Shown piece after piece: positions 43,013 to 51,782 of a stretch of 64,000 nt of DNA. A program made the translations under genes and the position numbers. The notes below the pieces were generated by a model. The model was not told the origin of the DNA, did no database searches, and was given only the letters and a program-made list of their open reading frames with translations. The DNA is from JAHDCJ01 sp039028895 (GTDB lineage: Bacteria > Bacteroidota > Bacteroidia > Chitinophagales > Saprospiraceae), in assembly GCA_039028895.1 (NCBI GenBank), contig JBCCHF010000012.1, positions 80,398 through 144,397 on the forward strand. The letters run 5' to 3'. Numbering within the stretch: position 1 is the stretch's first letter; every line of letters begins with the position of its first letter.

Positions 43013-44443
43013 TCAGTGGCTGGCTTGTGGCTGCGCTTTCTCCTCTGGAAAAAGAAATTTAGACCCTTTTAATACTGTCTTTACAATCATTCCCGGGTTT
43101 TCGTTGTCCAGTAACGGCGTGATGATATGCGATGCTGTATGGACCATACGATATGCCTTTCTGACATTTTCAGGGAAGGCCTCCTGCTTCATGACCTGCA
43201 TCGCTCCAAACTGGGCGACAGCAAAGAAATGACGCAAAAGAAGATTACGGTCACTCGAAATACCTGATAACAGGTCAATCGGCCCGTTATAATAGAATTT
43301 CCCTCTTTTGAGGTAATCAAAACAAGCGTGTTTGAGTTCTGGATGACTAAAAACCTGGTAAAGCGCATCAGCCAGAATATTGATAGTCCCAATCCGGGAA
43401 GACCGTTCTGCATAATAGGCTTTGATGGCTACTGAAACAGCATCAATATCATCAAACGATAAAAGAGCCTTGAGTTTCTCGCTTAACAGAAATACATCAT
43501 TCAAAGCAACTGTCATCCCTCCTCCGGTTAATGGATGACGCATATTAAGAGCATCGCCCAGAATTGCCAAGCCTTTTTCCGGCTTAGGTGCCGCAGGCAA
43601 AAGGTGGTTGGGCATAACTTTTATCTGTTTGCTCTCTACAGCTTCATAATAAGCAGACTGTAATTCGTGTGGTACCTGGGGACCAATTTCATCAACCAGG
43701 TAAGTTTCAAGATTTTTGCCCAAACGAGGCGCTTTCCGGTAAGGGAAATCAATTAAAACCCTGATTTGTCCATTACCGACCGGGTAAGCAAGGAAAGGTG
43801 ATTTATCCGTAATAATGACATGCCCGTAATTCGGAAAAGGTAATTTACACCCCTCTAAAATGAGACCAATAAAATACCCTGTCAATTGAGATTCAGAATA
43901 AACATGGGGCTTTCGAAAACTTGAAAAACAGCCATCAGACATGATTGTCAAAGGCACAACCACTTTTATTGGCTCCTGGTTATCGTTCGGGATATAACTA
44001 ACCCCAGTAATTTGGTCGCCTCGTTGATCTATCGAAGTCACACGACCACAAACAAGGTCAACAGATGAAATTTCAGCTAACTTGTTCCTGATGGCATCGA
44101 GTAATTTCTCGTACCTGAATCCTCTGCCATTTATAATTCGACCTTCTGTACTGTTGTACGGTAAATGAAACCTTTCGTGGTTTTTAAAAATGCCATATCC
44201 AACTATGGTTTGTGCACTTACTTCATTTAAAACCTCTCCAAGTCCCATTTTTTCGAGCATGGCTACCCCTCCGGGCTGCAGCAATTCTCCTACAATCCGA
44301 TCCTGATCTTCCAGCGTCTTTTCAATAATGAGTACCCTGAGTCCATTCTTGCCAAGCTGTGCAGCCAAAACTGATCCGGCTATCCCAGCTCCAACAATGC
44401 AAACATCATATGTGCTATGTCTTTCAGGGGTTTTCATAACCAT
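43013..44443 (-). CDS. smo: Squalene epoxidase (squalene monooxygenase)
   Basis: FAD enzyme that inserts oxygen across squalene's terminal double bond to give 2,3-oxidosqualene, the substrate of oxidosqualene cyclase. The 476-residue protein shows GAGIAG (18-23) for FAD, the RIVGELLQPGG block (49-59) and GDALNMRHPLTGGGM (296-310). The last two match animal SQLE almost residue for residue, as do NILADALYQVFS and HFFAVAQF later. The sterol-type epoxidase is rare in bacteria. It starts 12 bp after squalene synthase, so the two form an operon, and the cyclase is transcribed divergently. The product needs molecular oxygen, so the pathway is aerobic. Confidence 0.95.
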   Translation of the reverse strand: MVMKTPERHSTYDVCIVGAGIAGSVLAAQLGKNGLRVLIIEKTLEDQDRIVGELLQPGGVAMLEKMGLGEVLNEVSAQTIVGYGIFKNHERFHLPYNSTEGRIINGRGFRYEKLLDAIRNKLAEISSVDLVCGRVTSIDQRGDQITGVSYIPNDNQEPIKVVVPLTIMSDGCFSSFRKPHVYSESQLTGYFIGLILEGCKLPFPNYGHVIITDKSPFLAYPVGNGQIRVLIDFPYRKAPRLGKNLETYLVDEIGPQVPHELQSAYYEAVESKQIKVMPNHLLPAAPKPEKGLAILGDALNMRHPLTGGGMTVALNDVFLLSEKLKALLSFDDIDAVSVAIKAYYAERSSRIGTINILADALYQVFSHPELKHACFDYLKRGKFYYNGPIDLLSGISSDRNLLLRHFFAVAQFGAMQVMKQEAFPENVRKAYRMVHTASHIITPLLDNENPGMIVKTVLKGSKFLFPEEKAQPQASH

Positions 44444-44455
44444 TATGATCTGAAT

Positions 44456-45619
44456 TTAATTTACATTTTGAAACCGCTCTATGGCAGTCAACACCCTATC
44501 CAGATGTGCTTTGGTTTCAGCGTAATTAGGGTCAGCAGTATTTAATTTTTTCCTCAAAATGGAGGCAGAGGAATCGAAAAATCGTAACGTATCCTCGAAG
44601 GTATTACAAGTCATAAAGATTCTTGCAGTCTGGCCTTTACGAATTTTTACCGTTGACCGGAATACATCGGGGTTATTGTATAACCGTGCAAGGGTAGCGA
44701 AAGCCATCACCTGGGGAATAGCGCAAAACCTGAAAACTTTGTCTTCTTTCAACTTGCTCATGTATTCAAGACAATCACCGGCATGTCGTAATGCATCGGT
44801 CACCAGATGATTCAGACAAGCTAATGACTTCCTTTTTTTTGGTTTTTTATAAAAATCTTCAAGGTTTTCAGCATATTGGCGCCAAATTCCAGCAGGCCAA
44901 AATCTTCTCTTAAGATCTAGATCCTGGTAATAATCCCTGATTATGTTTGTTTTTTGGAGGAAGCTGCCCATTGAAACCGAGAGTTCAACTTCTTCTTTCA
45001 GCTGTGCATCTTCAAGACCAGAAGCGGAAAACAGCTCGGAAAGGCCCAATCCAACAAGACCAGCCACGTAATAGCAATATTTGTCGTAGTCTTCCAGAGA
45101 TACAACTTCTCTTTGAGAGAATTCAGCCATACCGGCCCCCATCTCTTTACAAATGCGGGTGATAACTTCCTGGTAAGCGGGGTCAAGTCTTAGAAAAACG
45201 CGGGAAACCTTATGGTAAAATTTGAGCAGCACACGGTAGTCGTGAGCATCTCCCACACCTTCAATGCTCCAATTTGGATCATAATTACACTCATGGAAAG
45301 ACAATAACAGGGGTACTTTCTTTTCCAATGGGAATTCCATATCATCTTCTATGGAATCCAGTGCTCTTAAAACCAAATAAAACAAACAGACTGCATCTCT
45401 TAAACCAACTGGTAGTTGCCAGATGACAGCAGCAAATGAGCGGGATACTTTTTTCAGGGCTGCATAACAAAAATCATGATCATTAAGCGTAACTGCCAAA
45501 TCTTCCAGGGCCTCTTTAATACGTCCTGTGCCTGAAGGATTCGATTTTAGCTTAATCAATGCAGCCAGTTCAGCGGGGCTAGATGCGGTTATCCACAGAT
45601 CTATTATTCTCTGTTTCAT
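44456..45619 (-). CDS. sqs: Squalene synthase (eukaryote-type farnesyl-diphosphate farnesyltransferase)
   Basis: Condenses two farnesyl diphosphates to presqualene diphosphate and reduces it to squalene with NADPH. The 387-residue protein has both Asp-rich sites (DSIEDD at 88-93; IIRDYYQD with D229 and D233), the YCYYVAGLVGLGLS segment and RFCAIPQVMAFATLA. It also keeps VKIRKGQ, an almost exact match to human FDFT1. It is the single-enzyme type, not the bacterial three-enzyme HpnC/D/E route. There is no C-terminal membrane anchor, unlike eukaryotic enzymes. It is first gene of the sqs-smo operon, with its promoter facing that of the cyclase. Confidence 0.95.
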   Translation of the reverse strand: MKQRIIDLWITASSPAELAALIKLKSNPSGTGRIKEALEDLAVTLNDHDFCYAALKKVSRSFAAVIWQLPVGLRDAVCLFYLVLRALDSIEDDMEFPLEKKVPLLLSFHECNYDPNWSIEGVGDAHDYRVLLKFYHKVSRVFLRLDPAYQEVITRICKEMGAGMAEFSQREVVSLEDYDKYCYYVAGLVGLGLSELFSASGLEDAQLKEEVELSVSMGSFLQKTNIIRDYYQDLDLKRRFWPAGIWRQYAENLEDFYKKPKKRKSLACLNHLVTDALRHAGDCLEYMSKLKEDKVFRFCAIPQVMAFATLARLYNNPDVFRSTVKIRKGQTARIFMTCNTFEDTLRFFDSSASILRKKLNTADPNYAETKAHLDRVLTAIERFQNVN

Positions 45620-45638
45620 AATGAGGATTTACACGAAG

Positions 45639-45665
45639 CCACAAATTTAACCTTTATCTTTGTGG
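45639..45665. promoter_or_regulatory. Face-to-face divergent promoters of sqs-smo and osc
   Basis: Two -7 boxes lie only 5 bp apart: TAAATTTG on the minus strand (45642-45649, toward sqs) and TATCTTTG on the plus strand (45655-45662, toward osc). They sit in a symmetric frame CCACAAA/TTTGTGG (45639-45645, 45659-45665). Neither has an exact -33 TTG at the usual distance. RNA polymerase could probably serve only one at a time. Confidence 0.5.
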
Positions 45666-45738
45666 GAATTATGGTTTCTTCCAAACAAATCCACAGCAAA
45701 CATATCCTTTTTATTTAAAATGCTTGCATTGCATTGTC

Positions 45739-47991
45739 ATGATAGAAGTTCAAAAAGAAATAGATCGACACAAATATTGGGCCTGTTGGCAGTTAGAATC
45801 TGAAAAAGGTCGCCAGGTTTGGCGATTCAAACCTCCAGAAAACGCTGATAATCAAATTCTTGAAAAAGAAATTTTCAACGCCTTTAAATTTAATAAAGCC
45901 CAGAACCCTAACTCTGGAGACCTCGTCTATCGCACTCGCGCGATTCAGAAAGGGTTTAAGGAATTGTCTTCCGGTCAGAAAAAAACAGAAGATAAAAATG
46001 AAACAAATCTGAAGGCCGCTTCCGCCAATGCAGCTAAAAAAGCACTTAACTTTTACCAATGTCTTCAAATGGAGGACGGCCACTGGCCTGGTGATTACGG
46101 CGGACCTATGTTTCTGCTTCCCGGATTGGTTGTGGCATCTTATATTTCTGAAACCCCCTTTCCTGTTGTTTATCATGCCCTGATGCGTCGTTATATGCTC
46201 AACCACCAAAACAAAGATGGCGGCTGGGGCCTGCATATTGAAGGTCAATCAACCATGTTTGGTACCGTTATGCAGTACGTTGCACTCCGCTTACTGGGGG
46301 CAGAACCTCATGCTCCTGAAATGACCAGTGCCCGCACCTGGATAAATGCACATGGTGGTGCAACAGGTATTCCCTCCTGGGGAAAATTCTACCTGGCCGT
46401 GATTGGGGCTTATGAATGGGAAGGCTGTAACTCGCTATTTCCTGAAATGTGGCTCCTGCCTCGTTCACTGCCCTTTCACCCAGGTCGTTTTTGGTGTCAT
46501 AGCCGAATGGTCTATATGCCCATGTCATACTGTTATGGCCATAAAGTAAAAGGACCTGAAACCGAACTTGTTTTAGAACTGCGTAAAGAGATTTTCATTG
46601 AGGATTACGACACCATTAACTGGAAAAAGACCAGGAATCAGATTGCTGAGCCGGATTTGTATAAGCCACATTCCAGTGTTTTAAAGCTCCTTAACAAGGT
46701 CACCAACTTTTACGAAAAAATCTTTGTAAAAAAATGGCGAAAAAAAGCGCTCGATTTCCTGCTTTCTTATGTTGACGCTGAAGACAGACAGACAGAATAC
46801 GTTGATATTGGTCCAGTTAACCAGGTGATCAATTCCATTTGTGTCTGGCATGCTTACGGCAAAGAATCTAAACAGTTCAAAGCACATGTCGATCGATGGA
46901 AAGATTATCTCTGGGTAGCAGAGGACGGGATGAAAATGAATGGCTATAATGGTTCTCAGCTTTGGGATACCACCTTTGCTGTTCAGGCGATTATCGAAGG
47001 TGGCCTTGAAGCCAATTTCCCGGAGCCCGTAAAAGCAGCTTACCGTTATATCGATATCAGCCAGGTACAAGAAGATGTCGACGAGCGCGATAAGTTTTTC
47101 AGGCATGCATCGAAAGGCGGGTGGCCATTCTCAACTATCGACCACGGTTGGCCGATCACCGATTGTACAGCCGAAGGTCTTAAGGCAGCTATGATGATCC
47201 ACAACTCTCCTTATCTAGAATCCCTTGAGCAAACTATCGGTGAACAAAGATTGAAAGATGCTGTTGACCTCCTGCTCTCTTTCCAAAATTCCAATGGAGG
47301 CTGGGCCACCTACGAACTAACCAGAGGCCCGGGTTGGCTGGAAGTGCTCAATGCTGCTGAAGTTTACAAAAACATTATGATTGACTATGCCTGGACAGAG
47401 TGTACATCAGCCTGTATACAGGCATTAAAGACTTTCAGGAAAACATATGCAGCGTATAAAAAACCTGAAGTTGATCAGGCAATAAAAAAAGGCGGCGCCT
47501 TCCTTGAGCATAAACAAAGAGCGGATGGTTCGTGGTTGGGCTCGTGGGCTGTTTGTTTTACCTATGGCACATGGTTTGGCGTAGAAGGACTCATTGCAAG
47601 TGGACATACACCCTATGGTAATCCCGTGAAAACGGTCTCTAAGCACATAGAAAAAGCCTGTGAGTTTCTGGTCTCAAAACAAAACGAAGATGGCGGTTGG
47701 GGTGAAGCTTTTGAGTCTTGCGTTCAAAGCGATTATGTACCTCATGAGAATTCACAAGTGGTAAATACCAGTTGGGCATTGCTGACATTAATGGCGGCAA
47801 ATTATCCCGACGTGGCACCAATAGAAAGAGGAATGCGGTTGTTAATGGATCGTCAACTTGACAATGGAGACTGGAATCAGGAAGCGATTTCGGGTGTGTT
47901 TAATAATAACTGTATGATTACTTATACCGCTTATCGCAATGTATTCCCTATGTGGGCTTTGGGTCGATATTCCCAAATGAAGGGTTACTAA
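45739..47991 (+). CDS. osc: Oxidosqualene cyclase (triterpene cyclase, sterol type)
   Basis: Cyclises 2,3-oxidosqualene to a 3-hydroxytriterpene. The start is ATG 45739 (750 aa); a TTG at 45724 adds 5 residues. The acid motif is DCTAE (D475), which marks oxidosqualene cyclases; squalene-hopene cyclases have DxDD. At product-determining sites it has GYNGSQ (Y403), H469 in DHGW and I473 two residues before D475: the Tyr/His/Ile set of plant cycloartenol synthase (Y410, H477, I481), not the Thr/Val of animal lanosterol synthase. WCHSR supplies the conserved His at 254. Several QW repeats (GGW and related) are present. Cycloartenol-like, lanosterol-like or arborane products are all possible. Monotopic membrane association is expected. 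Confidence 0.93.
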   Translation: MIEVQKEIDRHKYWACWQLESEKGRQVWRFKPPENADNQILEKEIFNAFKFNKAQNPNSGDLVYRTRAIQKGFKELSSGQKKTEDKNETNLKAASANAAKKALNFYQCLQMEDGHWPGDYGGPMFLLPGLVVASYISETPFPVVYHALMRRYMLNHQNKDGGWGLHIEGQSTMFGTVMQYVALRLLGAEPHAPEMTSARTWINAHGGATGIPSWGKFYLAVIGAYEWEGCNSLFPEMWLLPRSLPFHPGRFWCHSRMVYMPMSYCYGHKVKGPETELVLELRKEIFIEDYDTINWKKTRNQIAEPDLYKPHSSVLKLLNKVTNFYEKIFVKKWRKKALDFLLSYVDAEDRQTEYVDIGPVNQVINSICVWHAYGKESKQFKAHVDRWKDYLWVAEDGMKMNGYNGSQLWDTTFAVQAIIEGGLEANFPEPVKAAYRYIDISQVQEDVDERDKFFRHASKGGWPFSTIDHGWPITDCTAEGLKAAMMIHNSPYLESLEQTIGEQRLKDAVDLLLSFQNSNGGWATYELTRGPGWLEVLNAAEVYKNIMIDYAWTECTSACIQALKTFRKTYAAYKKPEVDQAIKKGGAFLEHKQRADGSWLGSWAVCFTYGTWFGVEGLIASGHTPYGNPVKTVSKHIEKACEFLVSKQNEDGGWGEAFESCVQSDYVPHENSQVVNTSWALLTLMAANYPDVAPIERGMRLLMDRQLDNGDWNQEAISGVFNNNCMITYTAYRNVFPMWALGRYSQMKGY

Positions 47992-47997
47992 AATTCT

Positions 47998-48081
47998 TTT
48001 AAACCCGGAAGCGCGGACTATTTTTTAACATGAGAAGCAACATCAAAAATAGCTCTGCGTCTCTATGCTTCCGAGTTTAAA
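47998..48081. repeat. Long imperfect hairpin between convergent osc and polyprenyl synthase genes
   Basis: Arms 47998-48012 and 48067-48081 match at 14 of 15 positions (TTTAAACCCGGAAGC). Inside, GCGGA pairs TCTGC and CTATTTTT (48018-48025) pairs AAAAATAG (48045-48052). It is likely a bidirectional terminator or a palindromic repeat element; it fills most of the gap. Confidence 0.55.
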
Positions 48082-48093
48082 TCCCATTCTCAT

Positions 48094-49092
48094 CTAACAT
48101 TCTCTATGAAACAACATCTTTACTAAGTTTCTGAAAGGCTCCTTCCTTTCGTCTGAAACTTTTATTCGGTCAAGGCTATCCATACTCAGTTGGTGGTAAT
48201 CACAGATGATTCTTTCTGTTTTTTCCTTTATTCCCATTTCTTCATAAAGTGATAAAAAGCCTTTTATTTTTTCTTCTTTATTCGCAGTTAAAACCATGTC
48301 ATTAATACGATTTTGTTGCGAGACACTGGCATGTTCTTTTGCTGAAATCGACAAATAAGTTTTCTTATCATTAATGATATCACCGCCAATTTTTTTACCA
48401 AATTTTTGTTGGTCTCCAAATACGTCCAGAAAATCGTCCTGGAGTTGGAAAGCAATGCCAAGATTTAGGCCAAACTGATAAATGGCATTCTGATCCGCCA
48501 ATGAAGCGTTGCCAGTGATTGCCCCGATCTGCAGACTCGCTGCCAAAAGAACGGCTGTTTTGTTGCGGATCATTTGGAGATATTCATCAATTGAGACATT
48601 GTTCCGTTTTTCAAAACACATATCTAACTGTTGACCTTCAAAAACCTCGATAGCCGTTTTGTTGAAAAGTCGAACGATAGGTAAAACATACTTTTCCTCA
48701 GTCTCCATCAGATATTTTGATGTAAAAAACATCATAACATCACCAGCAAGAATAGCATTATTCACACCGAAGACGGTATGTACCGAAGGGTGTCCCCGCC
48801 TGAGTCCGGCATCGTCCATAATATCATCATGAACAAGGGTGGAGTTGTGAAAGACTTCAATGCCAAATGCAGGGTTGACAGCATGTTCAAGCCTGCCGCT
48901 AAACAAATCACAAGCCATCAGTACAAGTGTGGGCCTGATCTGTTTCCCTTTTTTTGACAAAATGTAATCGACTGCAGTATACAGTCCTGGTGGATCCGAT
49001 TCAAATTGGTTTTGGTGGACTTGTGAAGCATAGAATTCACGAATCTCACGCATGGATCGAATAGTTGGTTTTTGGATGATTTTGGTAGACAT
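48094..49092 (-). CDS. Polyprenyl diphosphate synthase (FPP/GGPP-type trans-prenyltransferase)
   Basis: Adds isopentenyl diphosphate to allylic diphosphates. The 332-residue protein has the first Asp-rich motif DDIMD (89-93) and the second DDFLD (219-223), with GKQIRPTLV and GQQLDM in the expected places. The residues five and four before the first motif are Ser84 and Thr85; small residues here usually allow chains longer than C15. The product could be FPP or GGPP. Its position between osc and the isomerase operon suggests supply of FPP for squalene. Divergent from the isomerase gene. Confidence 0.88.
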   Translation of the reverse strand: MSTKIIQKPTIRSMREIREFYASQVHQNQFESDPPGLYTAVDYILSKKGKQIRPTLVLMACDLFSGRLEHAVNPAFGIEVFHNSTLVHDDIMDDAGLRRGHPSVHTVFGVNNAILAGDVMMFFTSKYLMETEEKYVLPIVRLFNKTAIEVFEGQQLDMCFEKRNNVSIDEYLQMIRNKTAVLLAASLQIGAITGNASLADQNAIYQFGLNLGIAFQLQDDFLDVFGDQQKFGKKIGGDIINDKKTYLSISAKEHASVSQQNRINDMVLTANKEEKIKGFLSLYEEMGIKEKTERIICDYHQLSMDSLDRIKVSDERKEPFRNLVKMLFHREC

Positions 49093-49163
49093 TATCTCAG
49101 TTCCATTAACATTAATAATTATCTGGTTTTAAGGCCTCATTCCAATAAATGAAAAAGAAAGCA

Positions 49164-49199
49164 TTTTGTTTAATGTTTTAATAAAAAAATTAAACAAAA
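49164..49199. promoter_or_regulatory. Inverted repeat in the divergent prenyltransferase/isomerase gap
   Basis: Perfect 11-bp inverted repeat TTTTGTTTAAT / ATTAAACAAAA with a 14-nt centre, in the otherwise featureless 250-bp gap. It could be an operator for either gene or a folding element; nothing else shows which. Confidence 0.35.
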
Positions 49200-49290
49200 C
49201 TTATTTTCCTATGTCTAATTGTTGAGTTTCGATATCAGGCATTAGGCCATTTATGTATTGACGATTTAGTTGTTTTAGTCTGTTAACTAC

Positions 49291-49322
49291 TTTGCGTCAT
49301 GAATATATTAATGCTATTTTTG
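49291..49322 (+). promoter_or_regulatory. Promoter of the isomerase-HMGR-kinase operon
   Basis: TTTG at 49291-49294, a 20-bp spacer, and TATTTTTG at 49315-49322: a complete Bacteroidota promoter. It lies beyond the ATG at 49299, so the operative start codon must be the downstream ATG at 49344. Confidence 0.75.
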
Positions 49323-49343
49323 CAGCGACTACTCCAAAATGAT

Positions 49344-50405
49344 ATGAATAAAGACCTTCAGGATAAACTAATAAAGGAAGCTTTGGAAGAACAGGACCCC
49401 AATGCTTTCGAAAGAAAAAAAGACCATATTGAACTGGCTTTCAAGTCTCAAGTGCCTACTCAGACACTTGATAACAGGTTTTATTATGAGCCTATTCTAT
49501 CCGGTCACCCTGTTAGCGGATCATTGCCCAAGACTAAAATACTGGGTAAGACTTTGAGCACCCCATTATGGGTTTCCAGTATGACTGGAGGCACCGAACT
49601 TGCGCGCACCATCAATCACAATTTGGCTAAAGCTTGTAAAGATTTTGGCATGGGCATGGGCCTTGGTTCATGCAGGTCACTACTTTATACCAACGATACA
49701 TTTGACGATTTCAATATCAGGCCTTTAATGGGTTATGACTTGCCGCTTTATGCCAATCTGGGCATCGCCCAGTTAGAGCAGTTGATAAAGTCTAATGATA
49801 CACATCTCGTTACCGAGTTAATCGACAAACTTGAGGCTGATGGATTGATCGTTCACGTAAATCCTTTACAGGAATGGTTACAACCGGAAGGTGACCGTAT
49901 TGAGACATCACCAATTATTACGATTTCTCAAATTCTTGAAAAATTCGATATCAAGATCATTGTTAAAGAGGTAGGGCAAGGAATGGGTTATGAGAGTCTC
50001 AAGACTTTGTTCCAACTTCCTCTTGAAGCAGTGGATTTTGCTGCGAATGGCGGCACAAATTTTGCTAAAGTCGAGCTATTGAGATGTGATGAAACAAGGC
50101 GCTCCATCTATTCAAAACTGGCGCTTGTAGGGCACAGTGCAGAAGAAATGGTGGATTTGACCAATAATATACTTGAAGAACTTGGCGAAAAGGCTTTATG
50201 CCGCCAGGTCATTGTTTCAGGTGGTGTCAGCGACTTTTTGGATGGATATTATTTGATCAACAAACTGAATGCTTCAGCAATTTACGGGCAAGCTTCCGCA
50301 TTTCTGCGCTACGCCCGTGAAGATTATGAGACCCTTTACAAATATGTTGAAGCACAGGTTCAGGGTCTCGAACTTGCTTATGCCCTTTTACGATTAAAAA
50401 AGTAA
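49344..50405 (+). CDS. fni: Isopentenyl-diphosphate delta-isomerase, type 2
   Basis: FMN- and NADPH-dependent interconversion of IPP and DMAPP. The 353-residue protein has FERKKDHIEL near its start, SSMTGGTE, a QEWLQPEGDR segment (family Gln for Mg/IPP binding), IVKEVGQGMG, and a C-terminal GGVSDFLDG. It is the bacterial/archaeal type 2 rather than type 1. The start at 49344 is set by the promoter, since 49299 would lie upstream of the transcript. It leads a tight operon with HMG-CoA reductase (4 bp later) and the GHMP kinase. Confidence 0.93.
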   Translation: MNKDLQDKLIKEALEEQDPNAFERKKDHIELAFKSQVPTQTLDNRFYYEPILSGHPVSGSLPKTKILGKTLSTPLWVSSMTGGTELARTINHNLAKACKDFGMGMGLGSCRSLLYTNDTFDDFNIRPLMGYDLPLYANLGIAQLEQLIKSNDTHLVTELIDKLEADGLIVHVNPLQEWLQPEGDRIETSPIITISQILEKFDIKIIVKEVGQGMGYESLKTLFQLPLEAVDFAANGGTNFAKVELLRCDETRRSIYSKLALVGHSAEEMVDLTNNILEELGEKALCRQVIVSGGVSDFLDGYYLINKLNASAIYGQASAFLRYAREDYETLYKYVEAQVQGLELAYALLRLKK

Positions 50406-50409
50406 AAAA

Positions 50410-51768
50410 ATGAAACCTGTATCAGGCTTTTCAAAAATGTCAAAACGCAAGAAATTGCGCTGGGTTGTTGAAAATTTCTTTAGAAACCCTGAAGAAGTTA
50501 CCAGCGAGCTAATGAGTTTCTGGCACGGAGATGAAAACCAGCAAAAGGTATTCGACGAATTTAGCGAAAACACGCTGAGCAACTACTTCCTTCCTTTTGG
50601 AGTAGCACCTAACTTCATTGTCAACGGACAAACCTATTGTGTGCCGATGGTGATTGAAGAAAGTTCGGTGGTCGCTGCTGCTTCAAGCGGTGCTAAATTC
50701 TGGATGGAACGTGGTGGATTTAAAGCAAAGATAATTGGAACCAAGAAAGCCGGCCAGGTCCACTTCACGTGGAAAGGAGATGCCCAAAAACTCAAAAAGG
50801 CATTCCCGGAATTAAAGCAATACCTCCTGGATGGCACAAATGCTATCACTGCCAATATGCAGAAACGCGGTGGGGGTATCCTTGACATCACCCTGGTTGA
50901 TATGACGCACCTCGAGTCAGATTATTTCCAGCTTGATGCCGATTTTGAGACCTGCGATTCAATGGGCGCCAATTTCATCAACTCTGTTCTTGAGGAATTC
51001 GCAAAGATCCTGAAAGCTTTTGCGATCTCCTACCCAGGCTTTGAAGGTGAAGAGAAAGAAGTGAATGTCATTATGTCGATTCTTTCAAATTACACACCTG
51101 AATGTCTTGTCAGATCATGGGTCGAATGCCCTGTAGAGCAATTTGTCAAACCCAACTCAGATGCTTCGGCAGAGAAACTGGTCGCCAAATTCGAAAAAGC
51201 TATCAGGATCGCTCATGTCGATGTTTCCAGAGCTACAACGCATAATAAAGGAATTTTCAATGGTATCGATGCTGTCGCACTGGCTACAGGTAACGACTTC
51301 AGAGCCATAGAAGCTTGCGGACATGCTTATGCCGCGCGAACTGGACAATACAAAAGCCTTTCGAATGTCGAGGTCAAAGACGGAATGTTCCGGTTTTGGA
51401 TTGATTTCCCAATAGCAGTCGGCACAGTTGGCGGATTGACAGCGCTTCATCCACTAGCCAAACGGTCACTTGAAATGTTAGGCAATCCGGGTGCCCAGGA
51501 ACTGATGCAAATTATGGTCTCTGTAGGGTTAGCCCAAAACTTTGCCGCAGTCAGATCATTGATCACAACCGGTATTCAGAAAGGTCATATGCGGATGCAT
51601 CTCATGAATATCCTTAATCATATGGGTGCCTCTGAGAAGGAAGTCTCTGCTGCACTCGAGTTTTTCAAAGAGAAAGTAGTATCCTTTACAGCAGTCCGGG
51701 AATTTCTTGATTTGTTGCGTAACGGCAATGCATCCGGCAACAACAAGTTGGTTTTCAACAATAAATAA
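50410..51768 (+). CDS. mvaA: Hydroxymethylglutaryl-CoA reductase, class II
   Basis: Reduces HMG-CoA to mevalonate, the committed step of the mevalonate pathway. The 452-residue cytosolic enzyme lacks the membrane domain of class I. Landmarks are NYFLPFGVAPNF, the catalytic Glu in IEESSVVAA (E83/E84), the CDSMGANFIN segment near 183, and QKGHMRMH with the catalytic His near 394. In the isomerase-mvaA-kinase operon with 4- and 14-bp gaps. It shows that isoprenoids are made by the mevalonate route in this organism, as in many marine Bacteroidota. Confidence 0.95.
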   Translation: MKPVSGFSKMSKRKKLRWVVENFFRNPEEVTSELMSFWHGDENQQKVFDEFSENTLSNYFLPFGVAPNFIVNGQTYCVPMVIEESSVVAAASSGAKFWMERGGFKAKIIGTKKAGQVHFTWKGDAQKLKKAFPELKQYLLDGTNAITANMQKRGGGILDITLVDMTHLESDYFQLDADFETCDSMGANFINSVLEEFAKILKAFAISYPGFEGEEKEVNVIMSILSNYTPECLVRSWVECPVEQFVKPNSDASAEKLVAKFEKAIRIAHVDVSRATTHNKGIFNGIDAVALATGNDFRAIEACGHAYAARTGQYKSLSNVEVKDGMFRFWIDFPIAVGTVGGLTALHPLAKRSLEMLGNPGAQELMQIMVSVGLAQNFAAVRSLITTGIQKGHMRMHLMNILNHMGASEKEVSAALEFFKEKVVSFTAVREFLDLLRNGNASGNNKLVFNNK

Positions 51769-51782
51769 TTCCAGTATCCATA

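Noticed and set aside
45724..45739. TTG at 45724 as the cyclase start
   Set aside because: It would add only five residues and an ATG follows at once, so the ATG was preferred.
49299..49301. ATG at 49299 as the isomerase start
   Set aside because: The promoter -7 box lies downstream of it, so this codon would not be transcribed.
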